A DNA stretch of 64,000 nt. Source: Streptomyces lincolnensis (GTDB lineage Bacteria > Actinomycetota > Actinomycetes > Streptomycetales > Streptomycetaceae). Position 1 is the stretch's first letter. Every line of letters starts with the position of its first letter. Positions 15,796 to 24,509 of this stretch are shown one piece after another. The DNA is taken from NCBI RefSeq assembly GCF_021173675.1, contig NZ_JAIHON010000002.1, positions 620,001 through 684,000 on the forward strand. The letters run 5' to 3'. The position numbers were made by a program, and so were the translations under genes. The notes under the pieces are model-generated. The model did not search any database. It worked only from the letters and a program-made list of their open reading frames with translations, and was not told the origin of the DNA.

Positions 15796-16347
15796 ATGAT
15801 CGAGGGCGCGATCGCCGGAGTGGTCACCACGACGCTGACCGAAGGGGTCCGGTTCCTCTACCAGCAGGCACAGGAACTGATCAGCTCCTGGCGGCGGGGC
15901 AGGACGGCCGAGACCACGGGCACCCCGCCGGAGGGGGTGTTCCTGGGGGAGCTGCGGCTCGTCCCCGACGACCCTTCCGTCCTCGACGAGCACGCCGACG
16001 CCTTCGTCGCGCTGCTGTCCACGCCCGGACTCGTCCGGGTGCACGTGGGGGAGTCGGTGGACCCCGAGGACGAGGACCAGCTGCGGGCCGTGGCCGAGCT
16101 GCGGGCCCTGCTGGAGCGGGTCTCCGGCCGCCGGATCACCTTCGCGGGCGAGCCGGGCCGGGAGCCCTCGGGCACCACGGTCGTGCGCGGCACCGCCACC
16201 GCCGACGTCGTCCACGGACGTCAGGCCGGAGTCGCCGCCGACGAGATCGGCGCGGGCGCGGATGTGACAGGGGAGAGCAGCGCGAAGGACGTGGGGCCGG
16301 GCGGAGAGTCGTACGGCGTCCGCGCACGGCGGATCGGCGGCCGGTAG
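15796..16347 (+). CDS. Small partner protein upstream of a STAND NTPase
   Basis: This 183-residue protein starts at ATG 15796, six bases after CGGGGGGT. The N-terminus (IEGAIAGVVTTTLTEGVRFLYQQAQELI) is a hydrophobic/amphipathic helix. The middle part (about 50-120) is acidic and helical. The tail (about 125-180) has short regularly spaced Val/Gly/Ala-rich stretches (VVRGTATADVV, GVAADEIGAGADV, KDVGPGGESYGV) that look like a small beta-solenoid or self-assembling motif. It ends 21 nt before the large NTPase gene, so the two probably form a functional pair. The function is unknown; a signalling adaptor or effector is an inference. Confidence 0.7.
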   Translation: MIEGAIAGVVTTTLTEGVRFLYQQAQELISSWRRGRTAETTGTPPEGVFLGELRLVPDDPSVLDEHADAFVALLSTPGLVRVHVGESVDPEDEDQLRAVAELRALLERVSGRRITFAGEPGREPSGTTVVRGTATADVVHGRQAGVAADEIGAGADVTGESSAKDVGPGGESYGVRARRIGGR

Positions 16348-16368
16348 GCACGGGCCCGGTGCCCCGCC

Positions 16369-19300
16369 ATGGAGGACCTGGCCGACTTCGCGGGCCGTAC
16401 GGATCTCTTCCGTGCCGTCGCCGACTGGCATGCGCACGGCGGTGAACGCTACTTCGTGCTCGGCGGCGGTGTCGGCACCGGCAAGACCACCGCCATGGCC
16501 CGCCTGGTCGCTCGCGAACCCGCGGTCACCGCACGGCACTTCTGCGACCCGCGCGACCTGACGACCCGTAACCCGGTCGAGGCCGCCCGCAGCCTGTCGG
16601 TCCAACTCGCCGCCCGCATCGGCGGGTTCACGGCCGCGCTGATCGGGCTCGACGCGGCGCCGAGCGCCCCCGTCAAGGTCACCGGCACCGCGCTGGCCGA
16701 CGAGGTGCACCCCGAGGGCGTCAACGCGGGCGTCTTCATTTCGACGCTCGTGGTCGACGCCCCCTCGGACGAGGCCGCCTGGTTCCGCACGGTCACCGGC
16801 CCCCTGCGCAGACTCGTCGCCGACCACCGGCTGCCCCCGGTCCTGATCGCCGTGGACGCGCTCGACGAGGCCGACTTCTACGACGGACGCACCAAGCTGA
16901 CCGACCTGGTACTGGGCACCGGCGGCGAACTCGCCCCGGTGCGCTGGCTGCTGTCGACCCGTTACCCGGACCTCCTCGCGGAACGGCTGCCCGAGACGGA
17001 CGTACGGCAGTGGCACCTGTCCCACGGGCCCGGCGGCGACGAGACGCGCAGGGACGTACGGGTCTTCCTCCAGGGCGAGTTGAAGCTGCCGGACGGCCCC
17101 GTCCTGGACCTGTCCGACCAGCGCACCGGCGGCAACTTCCTGCACGCCCGTCTGCTCGTGGAGACCGTCCGGGCGGCCGGCGCCCTCGAACCGGCACAGG
17201 TGCACAGAGTGGTGCGGGACACCCCGCCCGACCTCGACGGCAGCCAGTACGGCTATCTGCTCAAGATCGTGGACGGCGATCCGGAGATCGGCTGGCAGCA
17301 CGGCTACCACCCGGTGTTCTCGGCGCTGGTCGCCGTCCAGGAACCCCTCGACCTGCCGACTCTGGTCCGTCTCAGCGGAGTTCGCCCCTCGGTCGCCGCC
17401 CGCGTCCTCGAACGCATCGGCCCGCTGCTCAGCCCCGAGGCCGCCACCGCCGGGGAGCGCCACTCCCTCTACCACGCCCAGTTCCGCGCGTTCCTCGCCG
17501 ACCGCAACCGTGCCCGGCGCTGGTGGTGCGACCCGGAGGAGGCCCACCAGCGCGTGCTGGACGCCTACTGCGAGCGGACCGCCGACTGGACCCGCTGGCA
17601 GCGGCTCGACGACTACGGCGCCCGGCACCTCCTCACCCACGCCCGCCTCGCGGGCTGGACGGCGGCCGACTTCGACCGCCTGCTCGTGCCCGGTTGCGCG
17701 GCCCGGATCGCCGAGGGACCCGACGCCGCCGCGGCCGTCCTGCGGGCTCTCGACGCCCCGATCGCCGTGGCCCTCGCCGAACCGGACCTCGTCCGGGCCG
17801 TCCTGTGGTCCTGGACGGCCCGGAGGATCAAGGGGGCACTGCTCGAACTCCTCGGCGCCGACATGCCCACCCTGCTGGTCAAGGCCGGACACGAGGACCT
17901 GGCCCTGGCGGGCCTGAGCCTCACCACCGGCACCGGGCTGTACGGCGGCAGCCGCCTCGCCCACGTGCTGACCGCCCTGGCGGGCGAAGGGCGGTCCGCC
18001 GCCGTCCGTACGGTCCTGTCCCTGGCCGGACCGGACGAGCGCCCGCACCTGCTCGCCGTGGCCGCCACGGCCCTCGCCCCGACCGACCCCGACCAGGCCT
18101 GGGCCCTCGCCGAGGAGGCCCTGGCCCCGCACGGCGACCCGGACCCGCTGTACCGCGGCGACCGGCCGGTCCTCCTGACGGCCCTGGCGGCGCAGCCCGC
18201 TCTGGCCGACCGGGCGCTCGCGCTCGCCGGCGACCGGCGGGAACTGCTGGACGCCGTGGCTGTCGGCCGGGCCCGCTGGGACCCCCAGCGAGCGGCGGAC
18301 CTGGCCGACGAGGTGAGCGGGCCGGTCCGTGCGACGGTGCTGGAGGCGCTGGCCGCGGTGGACCCGGCACACGCCCACCGGCTGCTCGGCTCCTCGGCGG
18401 CGGACGACTGGATCAGGACCCGGCTGAGCTACCGGCAGGCCCTGGCGACGGGCCTGCCCCTTCGCCGGATTCCGGAGAAGACGGCGGACCCGGACGCCCT
18501 CCAGGACATCGACCTCCTGCTGCTTGCGGCGGCCCTCACCCACGACCCGGACGAACGCGCGCTGCGAGCGTCCACCGACGTTCTCGCCGGGCTGTCCCGC
18601 CCCACCGCCGGAGCACTGGGCGACCTGCCCAGCCCGTGGCCGCGCCTACGGGCCGTCGACCTGGTCGAACTGGACCTCGCAGCCCTGCGGCGGCACCCCC
18701 TGGCGGCGCGGCTCGGCGCGTCCGTGGTGTTCCGGTTCCTCCAGGCGGAGAACAACTACCTCCGGGACCCGCCGGACTGGGAGAGGACCGTACTCAACGG
18801 TCGTCTGTGCGCCGCACTCGCCGCTCTCGACCCCGACGCGGCGGCCGAGATCGTCGGCGCGCTGACACCCGAACCGAACCCCGGTCGCGACACCTTCGGC
18901 GAGGCCGTCGTCGCCCACCTCTGCCCGACGGACCCGGAGCACGCCTGGCGTGTCGCCGAGTGGTTCGACACCCACGGCGTCTACCGGGCCTGGGCCGAGG
19001 CACTGCCCGCGGACTGTTCCCGGCAGGGCGTACGCAAAGTGGCCTCCATCGGGGCCGAGTTCAGTGCGACCCGCGCTCAACTGGCCGGACTGCTCGCGCG
19101 AAAGCTGCCCCGCGGCGACCGGCAGGGCGCGAGCGAACTGCTCCGACTCGTCTCGCCCATCGCCGAAGGAGCCGCCTTCCGGGCCGAGTACGACGCGATG
19201 CGTGCCGCCTTCTCCCCCTCGCCCCCGGACAGCCTCGCCGAGGCTCTGCGGCGGCGCGTCGAACTCCGGCCGGCGGACGAGGCGACCACGGACCCGCCCG

Positions 19301-20451
19301 AGGGCCCGGGTCTCCGAGCGGCCGCGGAACTGCTGGCCGCCCGGGCCCGGCACCCCGGAGCGGCCCTGCTCGCGGCGACCGCCCTGGCTCTGGATCCCGA
19401 GGTGGCGGAGGGCACCGACGGCCCCGCCCGCGATCTGCTCCGGTACTGCCTGGATCCGTCCTACGACAGGAGGGTGGCCCGCCCGCCGACCTGGCCCGGC
19501 GTCGCACGGGCGGTGCGGCGGACCTATGGGCTGCTGTCGCCGGACGCGTTCGTGGACGTGGTGACCGGGCGCCTGAGGGGCGAGGACGCGGTCGAGGTCT
19601 TGGCGCTGCTCCTGACGGAGCTTCCGGGCACGGATCGCGTCGCCGAGTCCGCCGTGCGACGACAACCCGCCCTCGGTACGGCCCTGGAGGGGGTACGGAT
19701 GGTCTGCCGGACCGGGCGGTCTCCGTCCGACTGGCTGCGGCGGCAGAACGTTGAGGACCCGTCAGATTCCCTGCAGTGGAAGGCAGTTCACGCAACCATG
19801 CTGGCCCTGGCGCGGGTGAACCCGCGGGCCGCCCTCGATGTGCCGGCCGACCCGCCGGGGGAGTGGCCGGCCTGGCTCTTCCCCGTCGTCGAGCGGTCCC
19901 GTCTGCTCCTCCACGTCCTCCCCGCCGTCGCGCGCGCCGACCCGGACCTGGCCGTCGCCGCCGCGCGGGACCTCTGCGAGCGGCAACCGGAGGACGCGGT
20001 GGGTCGGGACGCCCTGCGCGGGGTCGCCCTGGCCGTGGCCGAGGACGACTGGCACGCCGGGATGCGGATCGCCCGGGCCATCGACGCGGAGGACGTCAGG
20101 GGACCTGCCGTGGGAAGGCTCGTCCTCGCGGCGACCCGGCTCGCCCCGGCCGGCGAGCGCCGGCGCGCCTACGCGGTGGCTCTGGAGGAAGTGGAGGGCA
20201 CCACGCTGGACATCGGCCTCCCCGACCTTCTACAGGACTTCGTCCACGCTCTGGCGGTGGACCCCGATCCGCCCGCCGACATCGTCGCGCGGCTGATTCC
20301 CCCGGTGGCGGCGAGGCTCGGCACCGTACGGGAGGACCGGCGGTTCGGGAAGCTCGCGCGAGTCGTGGCCCGTCATTTCCCTGACGGGGACAGCGCATTG
20401 CCGGCGCTGCGCACGGCCGTTTCCTTCGTCACCGACGCATGGCGCCTGTAA
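16369..20451 (+). CDS. Large STAND/NACHT-like P-loop NTPase with alpha-helical repeat C-terminus
   Basis: The 1360-residue protein has a Walker A GGVGTGKTT at about 33-41, a Walker B VLIAVDALDEADF at about 157-169 with the acidic pair typical of STAND proteins, and a sensor-like WLLSTRYPDLL near 190. A winged-helix-like segment (VLERIGPLLSP, YHAQFRAFLADR) and roughly 900 residues of Ala/Leu-rich helical repeats (for example DPDQAWALAEEAL) follow, presumably the sensor arm. It has no signal peptide or membrane segment. Such proteins are used in antiphage (Avs-like) and other signal-transducing systems. The small upstream gene is its likely partner. Confidence 0.85.
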   Translation: MEDLADFAGRTDLFRAVADWHAHGGERYFVLGGGVGTGKTTAMARLVAREPAVTARHFCDPRDLTTRNPVEAARSLSVQLAARIGGFTAALIGLDAAPSAPVKVTGTALADEVHPEGVNAGVFISTLVVDAPSDEAAWFRTVTGPLRRLVADHRLPPVLIAVDALDEADFYDGRTKLTDLVLGTGGELAPVRWLLSTRYPDLLAERLPETDVRQWHLSHGPGGDETRRDVRVFLQGELKLPDGPVLDLSDQRTGGNFLHARLLVETVRAAGALEPAQVHRVVRDTPPDLDGSQYGYLLKIVDGDPEIGWQHGYHPVFSALVAVQEPLDLPTLVRLSGVRPSVAARVLERIGPLLSPEAATAGERHSLYHAQFRAFLADRNRARRWWCDPEEAHQRVLDAYCERTADWTRWQRLDDYGARHLLTHARLAGWTAADFDRLLVPGCAARIAEGPDAAAAVLRALDAPIAVALAEPDLVRAVLWSWTARRIKGALLELLGADMPTLLVKAGHEDLALAGLSLTTGTGLYGGSRLAHVLTALAGEGRSAAVRTVLSLAGPDERPHLLAVAATALAPTDPDQAWALAEEALAPHGDPDPLYRGDRPVLLTALAAQPALADRALALAGDRRELLDAVAVGRARWDPQRAADLADEVSGPVRATVLEALAAVDPAHAHRLLGSSAADDWIRTRLSYRQALATGLPLRRIPEKTADPDALQDIDLLLLAAALTHDPDERALRASTDVLAGLSRPTAGALGDLPSPWPRLRAVDLVELDLAALRRHPLAARLGASVVFRFLQAENNYLRDPPDWERTVLNGRLCAALAALDPDAAAEIVGALTPEPNPGRDTFGEAVVAHLCPTDPEHAWRVAEWFDTHGVYRAWAEALPADCSRQGVRKVASIGAEFSATRAQLAGLLARKLPRGDRQGASELLRLVSPIAEGAAFRAEYDAMRAAFSPSPPDSLAEALRRRVELRPADEATTDPPEGPGLRAAAELLAARARHPGAALLAATALALDPEVAEGTDGPARDLLRYCLDPSYDRRVARPPTWPGVARAVRRTYGLLSPDAFVDVVTGRLRGEDAVEVLALLLTELPGTDRVAESAVRRQPALGTALEGVRMVCRTGRSPSDWLRRQNVEDPSDSLQWKAVHATMLALARVNPRAALDVPADPPGEWPAWLFPVVERSRLLLHVLPAVARADPDLAVAAARDLCERQPEDAVGRDALRGVALAVAEDDWHAGMRIARAIDAEDVRGPAVGRLVLAATRLAPAGERRRAYAVALEEVEGTTLDIGLPDLLQDFVHALAVDPDPPADIVARLIPPVAARLGTVREDRRFGKLARVVARHFPDGDSALPALRTAVSFVTDAWRL

Positions 20452-20460
20452 AAACCCTTG

Positions 20461-20681
20461 GCGCCCACCGAGGTTCGGCTTCTAAAGTCATTCCTGTCCA
20501 GGTGCGAAGGCAGGACCTACTTCCACTCATAATGGGGCGGCCGCGGGTTCGAATCCCGCCACCGGTACAACGCGCCGGTGTAGCTCAGGGGCAGAGCACC
20601 TACGTCGGTTCCGCCGGCCTGAACTCTGGACACCACAACTTCACGCACCTCCCGGTGCGACGATTCGATCTCGGGAGGCGC
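20461..20681 (+). ncRNA. Y-RNA-like non-coding RNA 1 with circularly permuted tRNA module
   Basis: Nested pairings define it. The outer helix is 20461-20472 with 20670-20681 (10 of 12 pairs), and an inner helix AGGTGCG-AAG (20500-20509) pairs with CTT-CA bulge-CGCACCT (20639-20650). CAGG 20511-20514 pairs with CCTG 20618-20621, and GGCGG 20536-20540 with CCGCC 20611-20615. At the tip lie a canonical T-arm (GCGGG TTCGAAT CCCGC, 20543-20559), a 7-bp acceptor-like hairpin (CACCGGT 20560-20566 with GCCGGTG 20574-20580) and a D-arm (GCTC 20583-20586 with GAGC 20594-20597). The T-arm precedes the D-arm, so this is a permuted tRNA mimic as in bacterial YrlA-type Y RNAs. Exact ends are uncertain. Confidence 0.75.
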
Positions 20682-20688
20682 GGCTCAT

Positions 20689-20838
20689 GGTGGGTGCCCG
20701 GTGCGCAGGCAACGGTTACTTCACGGGATCTGGCGGTTGCGGGTTCGAGTCCCGTCATCGACTTAGGGTCGGTGCAGCTCAATTCGGTAGAGCACCAGGA
20801 TAAAGTCCGTCGCCGACTCCTGATCTCGGGCACCCTCC
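20689..20838 (+). ncRNA. Y-RNA-like non-coding RNA 2 with circularly permuted tRNA module
   Basis: The outer helix GGTGGGTGCCCG (20689-20700) pairs with CGGGCACCCTCC (20827-20838) at 11 of 12 positions. CAGG 20706-20709 pairs with CCTG 20819-20822, and GGCG 20732-20735 with CGCC 20811-20814. The tip carries a T-arm (GCGGG TTCGAGT CCCGT, 20739-20755), a 7-bp acceptor-like hairpin CATCGAC (20756-20762)/GTCGGTG (20768-20774) with a five-base loop, and a D-arm GCTC AATTCGGTA GAGC (20777-20793). The order is the same permuted one as in RNA 1. It lies 48 nt before the Ro60/TROVE gene, whose protein family binds Y RNAs. Confidence 0.8.
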
Positions 20839-20886
20839 TTCTGTCGCGCCTCCTCCGAAAAGGAAAGGAATTCGGGGGAATTCACC

Positions 20887-22467
20887 ATGGCACGATTCAA
20901 CACCCGGGCCGCCAAGGCGCAGCCCACGTCGCGTGTGACGTCGACGGGACGGGTGCTCCGTACCTTCGAGGGCGGCCGCGGCCGTGAGCGCGACGCGCGC
21001 TCCGAGCTCTTTTTGCTGGCTGTCTCGAATTTCGTCTCCCAGCAGACCTTCTACGAGTCCGGCGACAGCCGTGACGAGCGGTTCGCGCGCCTCGTGCGCG
21101 ACCTCGCCGTCACCGACGCGGAGTGGACGGCCGGCCTGCTCGGCTGGCTGCGTGCCGAGGGCAACCTGCGCACGGCCGCGGTCGTGGGAGCCGCCGAGTA
21201 CGTGAAGGCCCGCCTCGACGCGGGCGTCACCGACGGCCCGTCGAACCGGCAGGTCGTCGACTCCGTGCTCCAGCGGCCGGACGAGCCCGGTGAGTTCCTC
21301 GGGTACTGGACGGCCACGTACGGCCGTGCCGTCCCGAAGCCGGTCAAGCGCGGCGTCGCCGATGCCGTACGACGGCTCTACGGTGGCAAGTCGCTGCTGA
21401 AGTACGACACCGCGTCCAAGGGCTACCGGTTCGGCGACATCCTCAACCTGGTGCACGCGGCGCCGGACCCGGACAAGCCGTGGCAGGGCGAGCTGTTCCG
21501 GTACGCCCTCGACCGCCGGCACAACCCGGAGACGGCCGTGCCGCCCGCGTCGAACCGGGTGCTGACCGCGCACCGCGAGCTGATGGCGCTGCCGGTGGCG
21601 CGGCGGCGCGCGGTGCTCACCTCGGACGGCGGCGCCGAGCGGCTGGCCGCGGCCGGGATGACGTGGGAGGCGCTGGCCGGCTGGCTCCAGGGGCCGATGG
21701 ACAAGGCGGCCTGGGAGGCCGTGATCCCGTCGATGGGCCCGATGGCGCTGGTCCGCAACCTGCGCAACTTCGACGAGGCCGGGGTCTCGGACGAGGTGGC
21801 GGCCCGGGTCGCCGCCCGGATCAGTGATCCCGCGGAGGTCGCGCGCTCGCGGCAGTTCCCGTTCCGGTACCTCGCCGCGTACCAGCACGCGCCTTCGCTG
21901 CGGTGGGCGTACCCGCTGGAGCGGGCGCTCGGCCACTCGCTGGCCAACGTGCCCGCGCTGCCCGGCCGGACGCTGGTGCTGGTGGACCGCTCGGGCTCGA
22001 TGTGGGCGCGGCTTTCCGACCGTTCGCAGCTCAACCGGGCCGACGCGGCGGCGATCTTCGGTACGGCGCTCGCGCTGCGGGCGGCGGACGCGGATCTCGT
22101 CGAGTTCGGCACCACGAGCCGGCGTCTGACGTTCGGCGAGGGCGAGTCGGTGCTCAGGGTCCTCGGCCGCTTCGGCGACCTGGGCGGCACCGACACCACC
22201 TCGGCGGTGCGCGCGCACTACCGGGGCCAGGACCGGGTGCTGATCGTCACCGACGAGCAGTACGCCCACAACCACCACGGCGACCCGACCGAGCAGGTTC
22301 CGGCCGGTGTGCCGGTCTACACCTGGAACCTCGCCGGCTACCGGGCGGGTCACGGCCCCTCGGGCAAGGCGAACCGGCACACCTTCGGAGGTCTCTCGGA
22401 CGCGGCCTTCCGCATGGTTCCGCTGATCGAGGCCGCCCGGGACGCCGACTGGCCCTGGGCCGCCTGA
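20887..22467 (+). CDS. rsr: TROVE-domain RNA-binding protein (bacterial Ro60 orthologue)
   Basis: The 526-residue protein has the N-terminal TROVE HEAT-repeat ring (about 1-340), with family phrases such as ARSELFLLAVSNFVSQQTFYE, RDLAVTDAEWTAGLLGWLR and NLRTAAVVGAAEYVKA. A C-terminal von Willebrand A-like domain has an intact metal site DRSGSM (Asp367) and TDTTSAVRAHY. Ro60 proteins hold misfolded or damaged RNAs in the ring and are gated by Y RNAs. The two tRNA-mimic RNAs immediately upstream are its probable ligands. The start ATG is preceded by GGGGGA (20874-20879). A perfect 11-bp hairpin follows the gene. No RtcB/RtcA repair genes are adjacent. Confidence 0.92.
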   Translation: MARFNTRAAKAQPTSRVTSTGRVLRTFEGGRGRERDARSELFLLAVSNFVSQQTFYESGDSRDERFARLVRDLAVTDAEWTAGLLGWLRAEGNLRTAAVVGAAEYVKARLDAGVTDGPSNRQVVDSVLQRPDEPGEFLGYWTATYGRAVPKPVKRGVADAVRRLYGGKSLLKYDTASKGYRFGDILNLVHAAPDPDKPWQGELFRYALDRRHNPETAVPPASNRVLTAHRELMALPVARRRAVLTSDGGAERLAAAGMTWEALAGWLQGPMDKAAWEAVIPSMGPMALVRNLRNFDEAGVSDEVAARVAARISDPAEVARSRQFPFRYLAAYQHAPSLRWAYPLERALGHSLANVPALPGRTLVLVDRSGSMWARLSDRSQLNRADAAAIFGTALALRAADADLVEFGTTSRRLTFGEGESVLRVLGRFGDLGGTDTTSAVRAHYRGQDRVLIVTDEQYAHNHHGDPTEQVPAGVPVYTWNLAGYRAGHGPSGKANRHTFGGLSDAAFRMVPLIEAARDADWPWAA

Positions 22468-22514
22468 GCGGGGTCGGGCCGGACTGGCCGGACCTGGCCG
22501 AGCCGGCCGTGAGC

Positions 22515-22547
22515 GTGGCCCGCACTTCTACGGGGGGTGCGGGCCAC
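22515..22547 (+). terminator. Hairpin terminator after the TROVE gene
   Basis: GTGGCCCGCAC (22515-22525) pairs perfectly over 11 bp with GTGCGGGCCAC (22537-22547) around an 11-nt loop, 47 nt past the stop. Confidence 0.8.
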
Positions 22548-22568
22548 ACCCTTGCCCGCGTCCAGGAT

Positions 22569-22585
22569 TGACATCTAACATGTCA
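22569..22585. promoter_or_regulatory. Candidate GntR operator
   Basis: TGACAT-CTAAC-ATGTCA is a perfect 6+6 inverted repeat with a five-base spacer. It ends four bases before the GntR start codon, a position suited to autorepression. It is AT-richer than its surroundings. Confidence 0.65.
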
Positions 22586-22589
22586 GTCC

Positions 22590-23237
22590 ATGGAAGCCCT
22601 TCGCCCCGTCAGCCGCACCCTGCTCAGGGACCGCGCCTACACCTCCATCCGGGACGCCATCGTCACCGGGGAGATCGAGCCCGGTGCGGTGGTGCGGGAC
22701 GCCGAGTTGGCCGAGCGGCTCGGGTTGTCGCGGGCGCCGGTGCGGGAGGCCTTCGCGCGGCTGGTGGACGAGGGGCTGCTGGAGAGCAAGCCGCAGAGCT
22801 ACACCCGGGTGACGCAGGTGGTCGCCGCCGAGGTACGGGACGCCGCCGCAGTGGTCGGGGCCATGCACGAGCTGGTCACCCGGGTCGCCGTGCCGCGGTT
22901 GTCCGCCGCCGACATCGACGCGATGCGCGCGGCCAACGAACGGTTCGCGGCCGCCGTCGGCGCCGGTGACGTGGACTCCGCCCTGCACGCCGACGACGAA
23001 CTCCACGACGTCCTGGTCCGCGTCAGCGGCAACCGCGCGGCAGCCGCCACCACCGCCCGCTACACCCCCCTCATCCGCCGGCTGGAGCGACGGCGCTTCG
23101 GCGAGGGCGGCAACTGCCGCTCGACCGGTCTGCACGAGCGACTGATCGAGGCCTGTGCGGCCGGTGACGTGGACGAGGCCGTCCGGGTCACCGCGGAGAT
23201 CTGGCGAGGCCTGGCCGAGCTCGCCGACAGCGACTGA
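22590..23237 (+). CDS. GntR/FadR-subfamily (FCD) regulator, probable control of ACC deaminase
   Basis: The 215-residue protein has an N-terminal winged helix ([43 protein letters not shown]) and an FCD ligand domain with the metal-ligand pattern ADDELHDVL and [17 protein letters not shown]. It lies 13 nt before acdS on the same strand, so it is almost certainly the local regulator of ACC breakdown; in proteobacteria that job is usually done by an Lrp-type AcdR. A palindrome sits immediately upstream of the start, so the mRNA may have little or no leader. Confidence 0.9.
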   Translation: MEALRPVSRTLLRDRAYTSIRDAIVTGEIEPGAVVRDAELAERLGLSRAPVREAFARLVDEGLLESKPQSYTRVTQVVAAEVRDAAAVVGAMHELVTRVAVPRLSAADIDAMRAANERFAAAVGAGDVDSALHADDELHDVLVRVSGNRAAAATTARYTPLIRRLERRRFGEGGNCRSTGLHERLIEACAAGDVDEAVRVTAEIWRGLAELADSD

Positions 23238-23250
23238 TCCGGGAGGATCC

Positions 23251-24285
23251 ATGGCAACCGCAGCACCCAAGTCCCTCTCCTCGTACGAGCGTTACCCCCT
23301 CCTCTTCGGCCCCTCGCCCGTCCACCCCCTGGAACGGCTCACCGCGCACCTCGGCGGCGCCTCCCTGTGGGCCAAGCGCGAGGACTGCAACTCCGGTGTC
23401 GCGTACGGCGGCAACAAGACCCGCAAGCTGGAGTACCTGGTCGCCGACGCCCTCGCCCAGGGCTGCGACACCCTCGTCTCGATCGGCGGCGTGCAGTCCA
23501 ACCACACCCGTCAGGTCGCCGCCTGTGCCGCCCGCGCCGGGCTCAAGTGCGTGCTGGTGCAGGAGAGTTGGGTGGAGTGGCCGGACGCCGTGTACGACAA
23601 GGTCGGCAACATCCTGATCAGCCGGCTCGCCGGGGCCGACGTACGGCTGGTGAAGGCCGGGTTCGGCATCGGGTTCAAGGAGAGCTGGGAGCAGGCGCTC
23701 AGGGAGGTCGAGGAGGGCGGCGGCAAGCCGTACGCCATTCCCGCCGGTGCCTCCGACCACCCGCTCGGCGGTCTCGGCTTCGCCGGCTGGGCCCATGAAG
23801 TCGCCGAGCAGGAACAGGAGTTGGGCGTCTTCTTCGACACCGTCGTGGTGTGCTCGGTGACCGGGTCCACCCAGGCCGGCATGGTCGCCGGCTTCCGGGC
23901 GCTGGAGGAGGCCGGCGGGCGGCCCCGGCGCGTGCTCGGCATCGACGCCTCCGCCAAGCCCGCCACCACCCGGGAGCAGATCGCGCGGATCGCCGACCGC
24001 ACCGGGCAACTCATCGGCGTACAGAAGGAGTTGACGGTGGCCGACGTCGAACTCGACGAGCGCTACCACGCGGGCGTCTACGGCATCCCCGACGAGACCA
24101 CCCTGGAGGCGATGCGGCTCGCCGCCCGTACCGAGGGCATGGTCACCGACCCGGTGTACGAGGGCAAGTCGATGGCCGGGATGGTCGACCTGGTCGCCCG
24201 TGGCGAGATCGACACGGGTTCCACCGTGCTCTACGCCCACCTGGGCGGCCAGCCGGCGCTGAACGCGTACAGCGCGCTGTTCTGA
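23251..24285 (+). CDS. acdS: 1-Aminocyclopropane-1-carboxylate deaminase
   Basis: This PLP fold type II enzyme has 344 residues, close to the usual 337-341. Lys56 in YGGNKTRKL binds PLP, and SNHTRQVAA is the adjacent loop. The residues that separate true ACC deaminases from D-cysteine desulfhydrases are present: the Tyr303-Glu304 pair in DPVYEGKSM and Leu331 in YAHLGG. It cleaves the ethylene precursor ACC to 2-oxobutyrate and ammonia, a plant-interaction trait that suits the pectinase locus nearby. GGGAGGA (23241-23247) precedes the ATG. It is co-transcribed with the GntR gene. Confidence 0.93.
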   Translation: MATAAPKSLSSYERYPLLFGPSPVHPLERLTAHLGGASLWAKREDCNSGVAYGGNKTRKLEYLVADALAQGCDTLVSIGGVQSNHTRQVAACAARAGLKCVLVQESWVEWPDAVYDKVGNILISRLAGADVRLVKAGFGIGFKESWEQALREVEEGGGKPYAIPAGASDHPLGGLGFAGWAHEVAEQEQELGVFFDTVVVCSVTGSTQAGMVAGFRALEEAGGRPRRVLGIDASAKPATTREQIARIADRTGQLIGVQKELTVADVELDERYHAGVYGIPDETTLEAMRLAARTEGMVTDPVYEGKSMAGMVDLVARGEIDTGSTVLYAHLGGQPALNAYSALF

Positions 24286-24345
24286 GCGGGGCGGACGGGA
24301 GCGGCGACGCTGCCCGCAGCTCGACCGACGTGAGTGCACCAACCC

Positions 24346-24377
24346 AAGGGGCGCGGGGAACTGCGCGACCAGCCACA
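24346..24377. repeat. Dispersed intergenic repeat, copy A (short form)
   Basis: This 32-bp sequence is identical to 47247-47278. The family also has two copies in inverse orientation at 37586 and 57819. It lies after acdS and upstream of the LacI gene. The core GGGGCGCGGGGAACTGCGCG can fold on itself. I recognise this element as common in Streptomyces intergenic DNA. Confidence 0.8.
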
Positions 24378-24509
24378 GCGCTACCCGCACCCGGCATCGC
24401 ACAGACCCCCTACGGCGCGACCCCCACCGCCCCCCGCCCGGCAGGGATACCGCACTGTTCCGGCCGCCGCGCCGATCCGCTCTCCCGACGGCCGGATACA
24501 GTGCACAGC

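Noticed and set aside
20541..20600. An ordinary tRNA gene suggested by perfect T-arm and D-arm consensus
   Set aside because: The T-arm precedes the D-arm, the acceptor strands are joined by a short loop, and no anticodon arm or CCA end is in place. The structure fits a permuted tRNA mimic instead.
22568..22596. TTGACA at 22568 as the -35 box of the GntR promoter
   Set aside because: The matching -10 would fall inside the coding region; the sequence is better explained as one arm of the palindrome.
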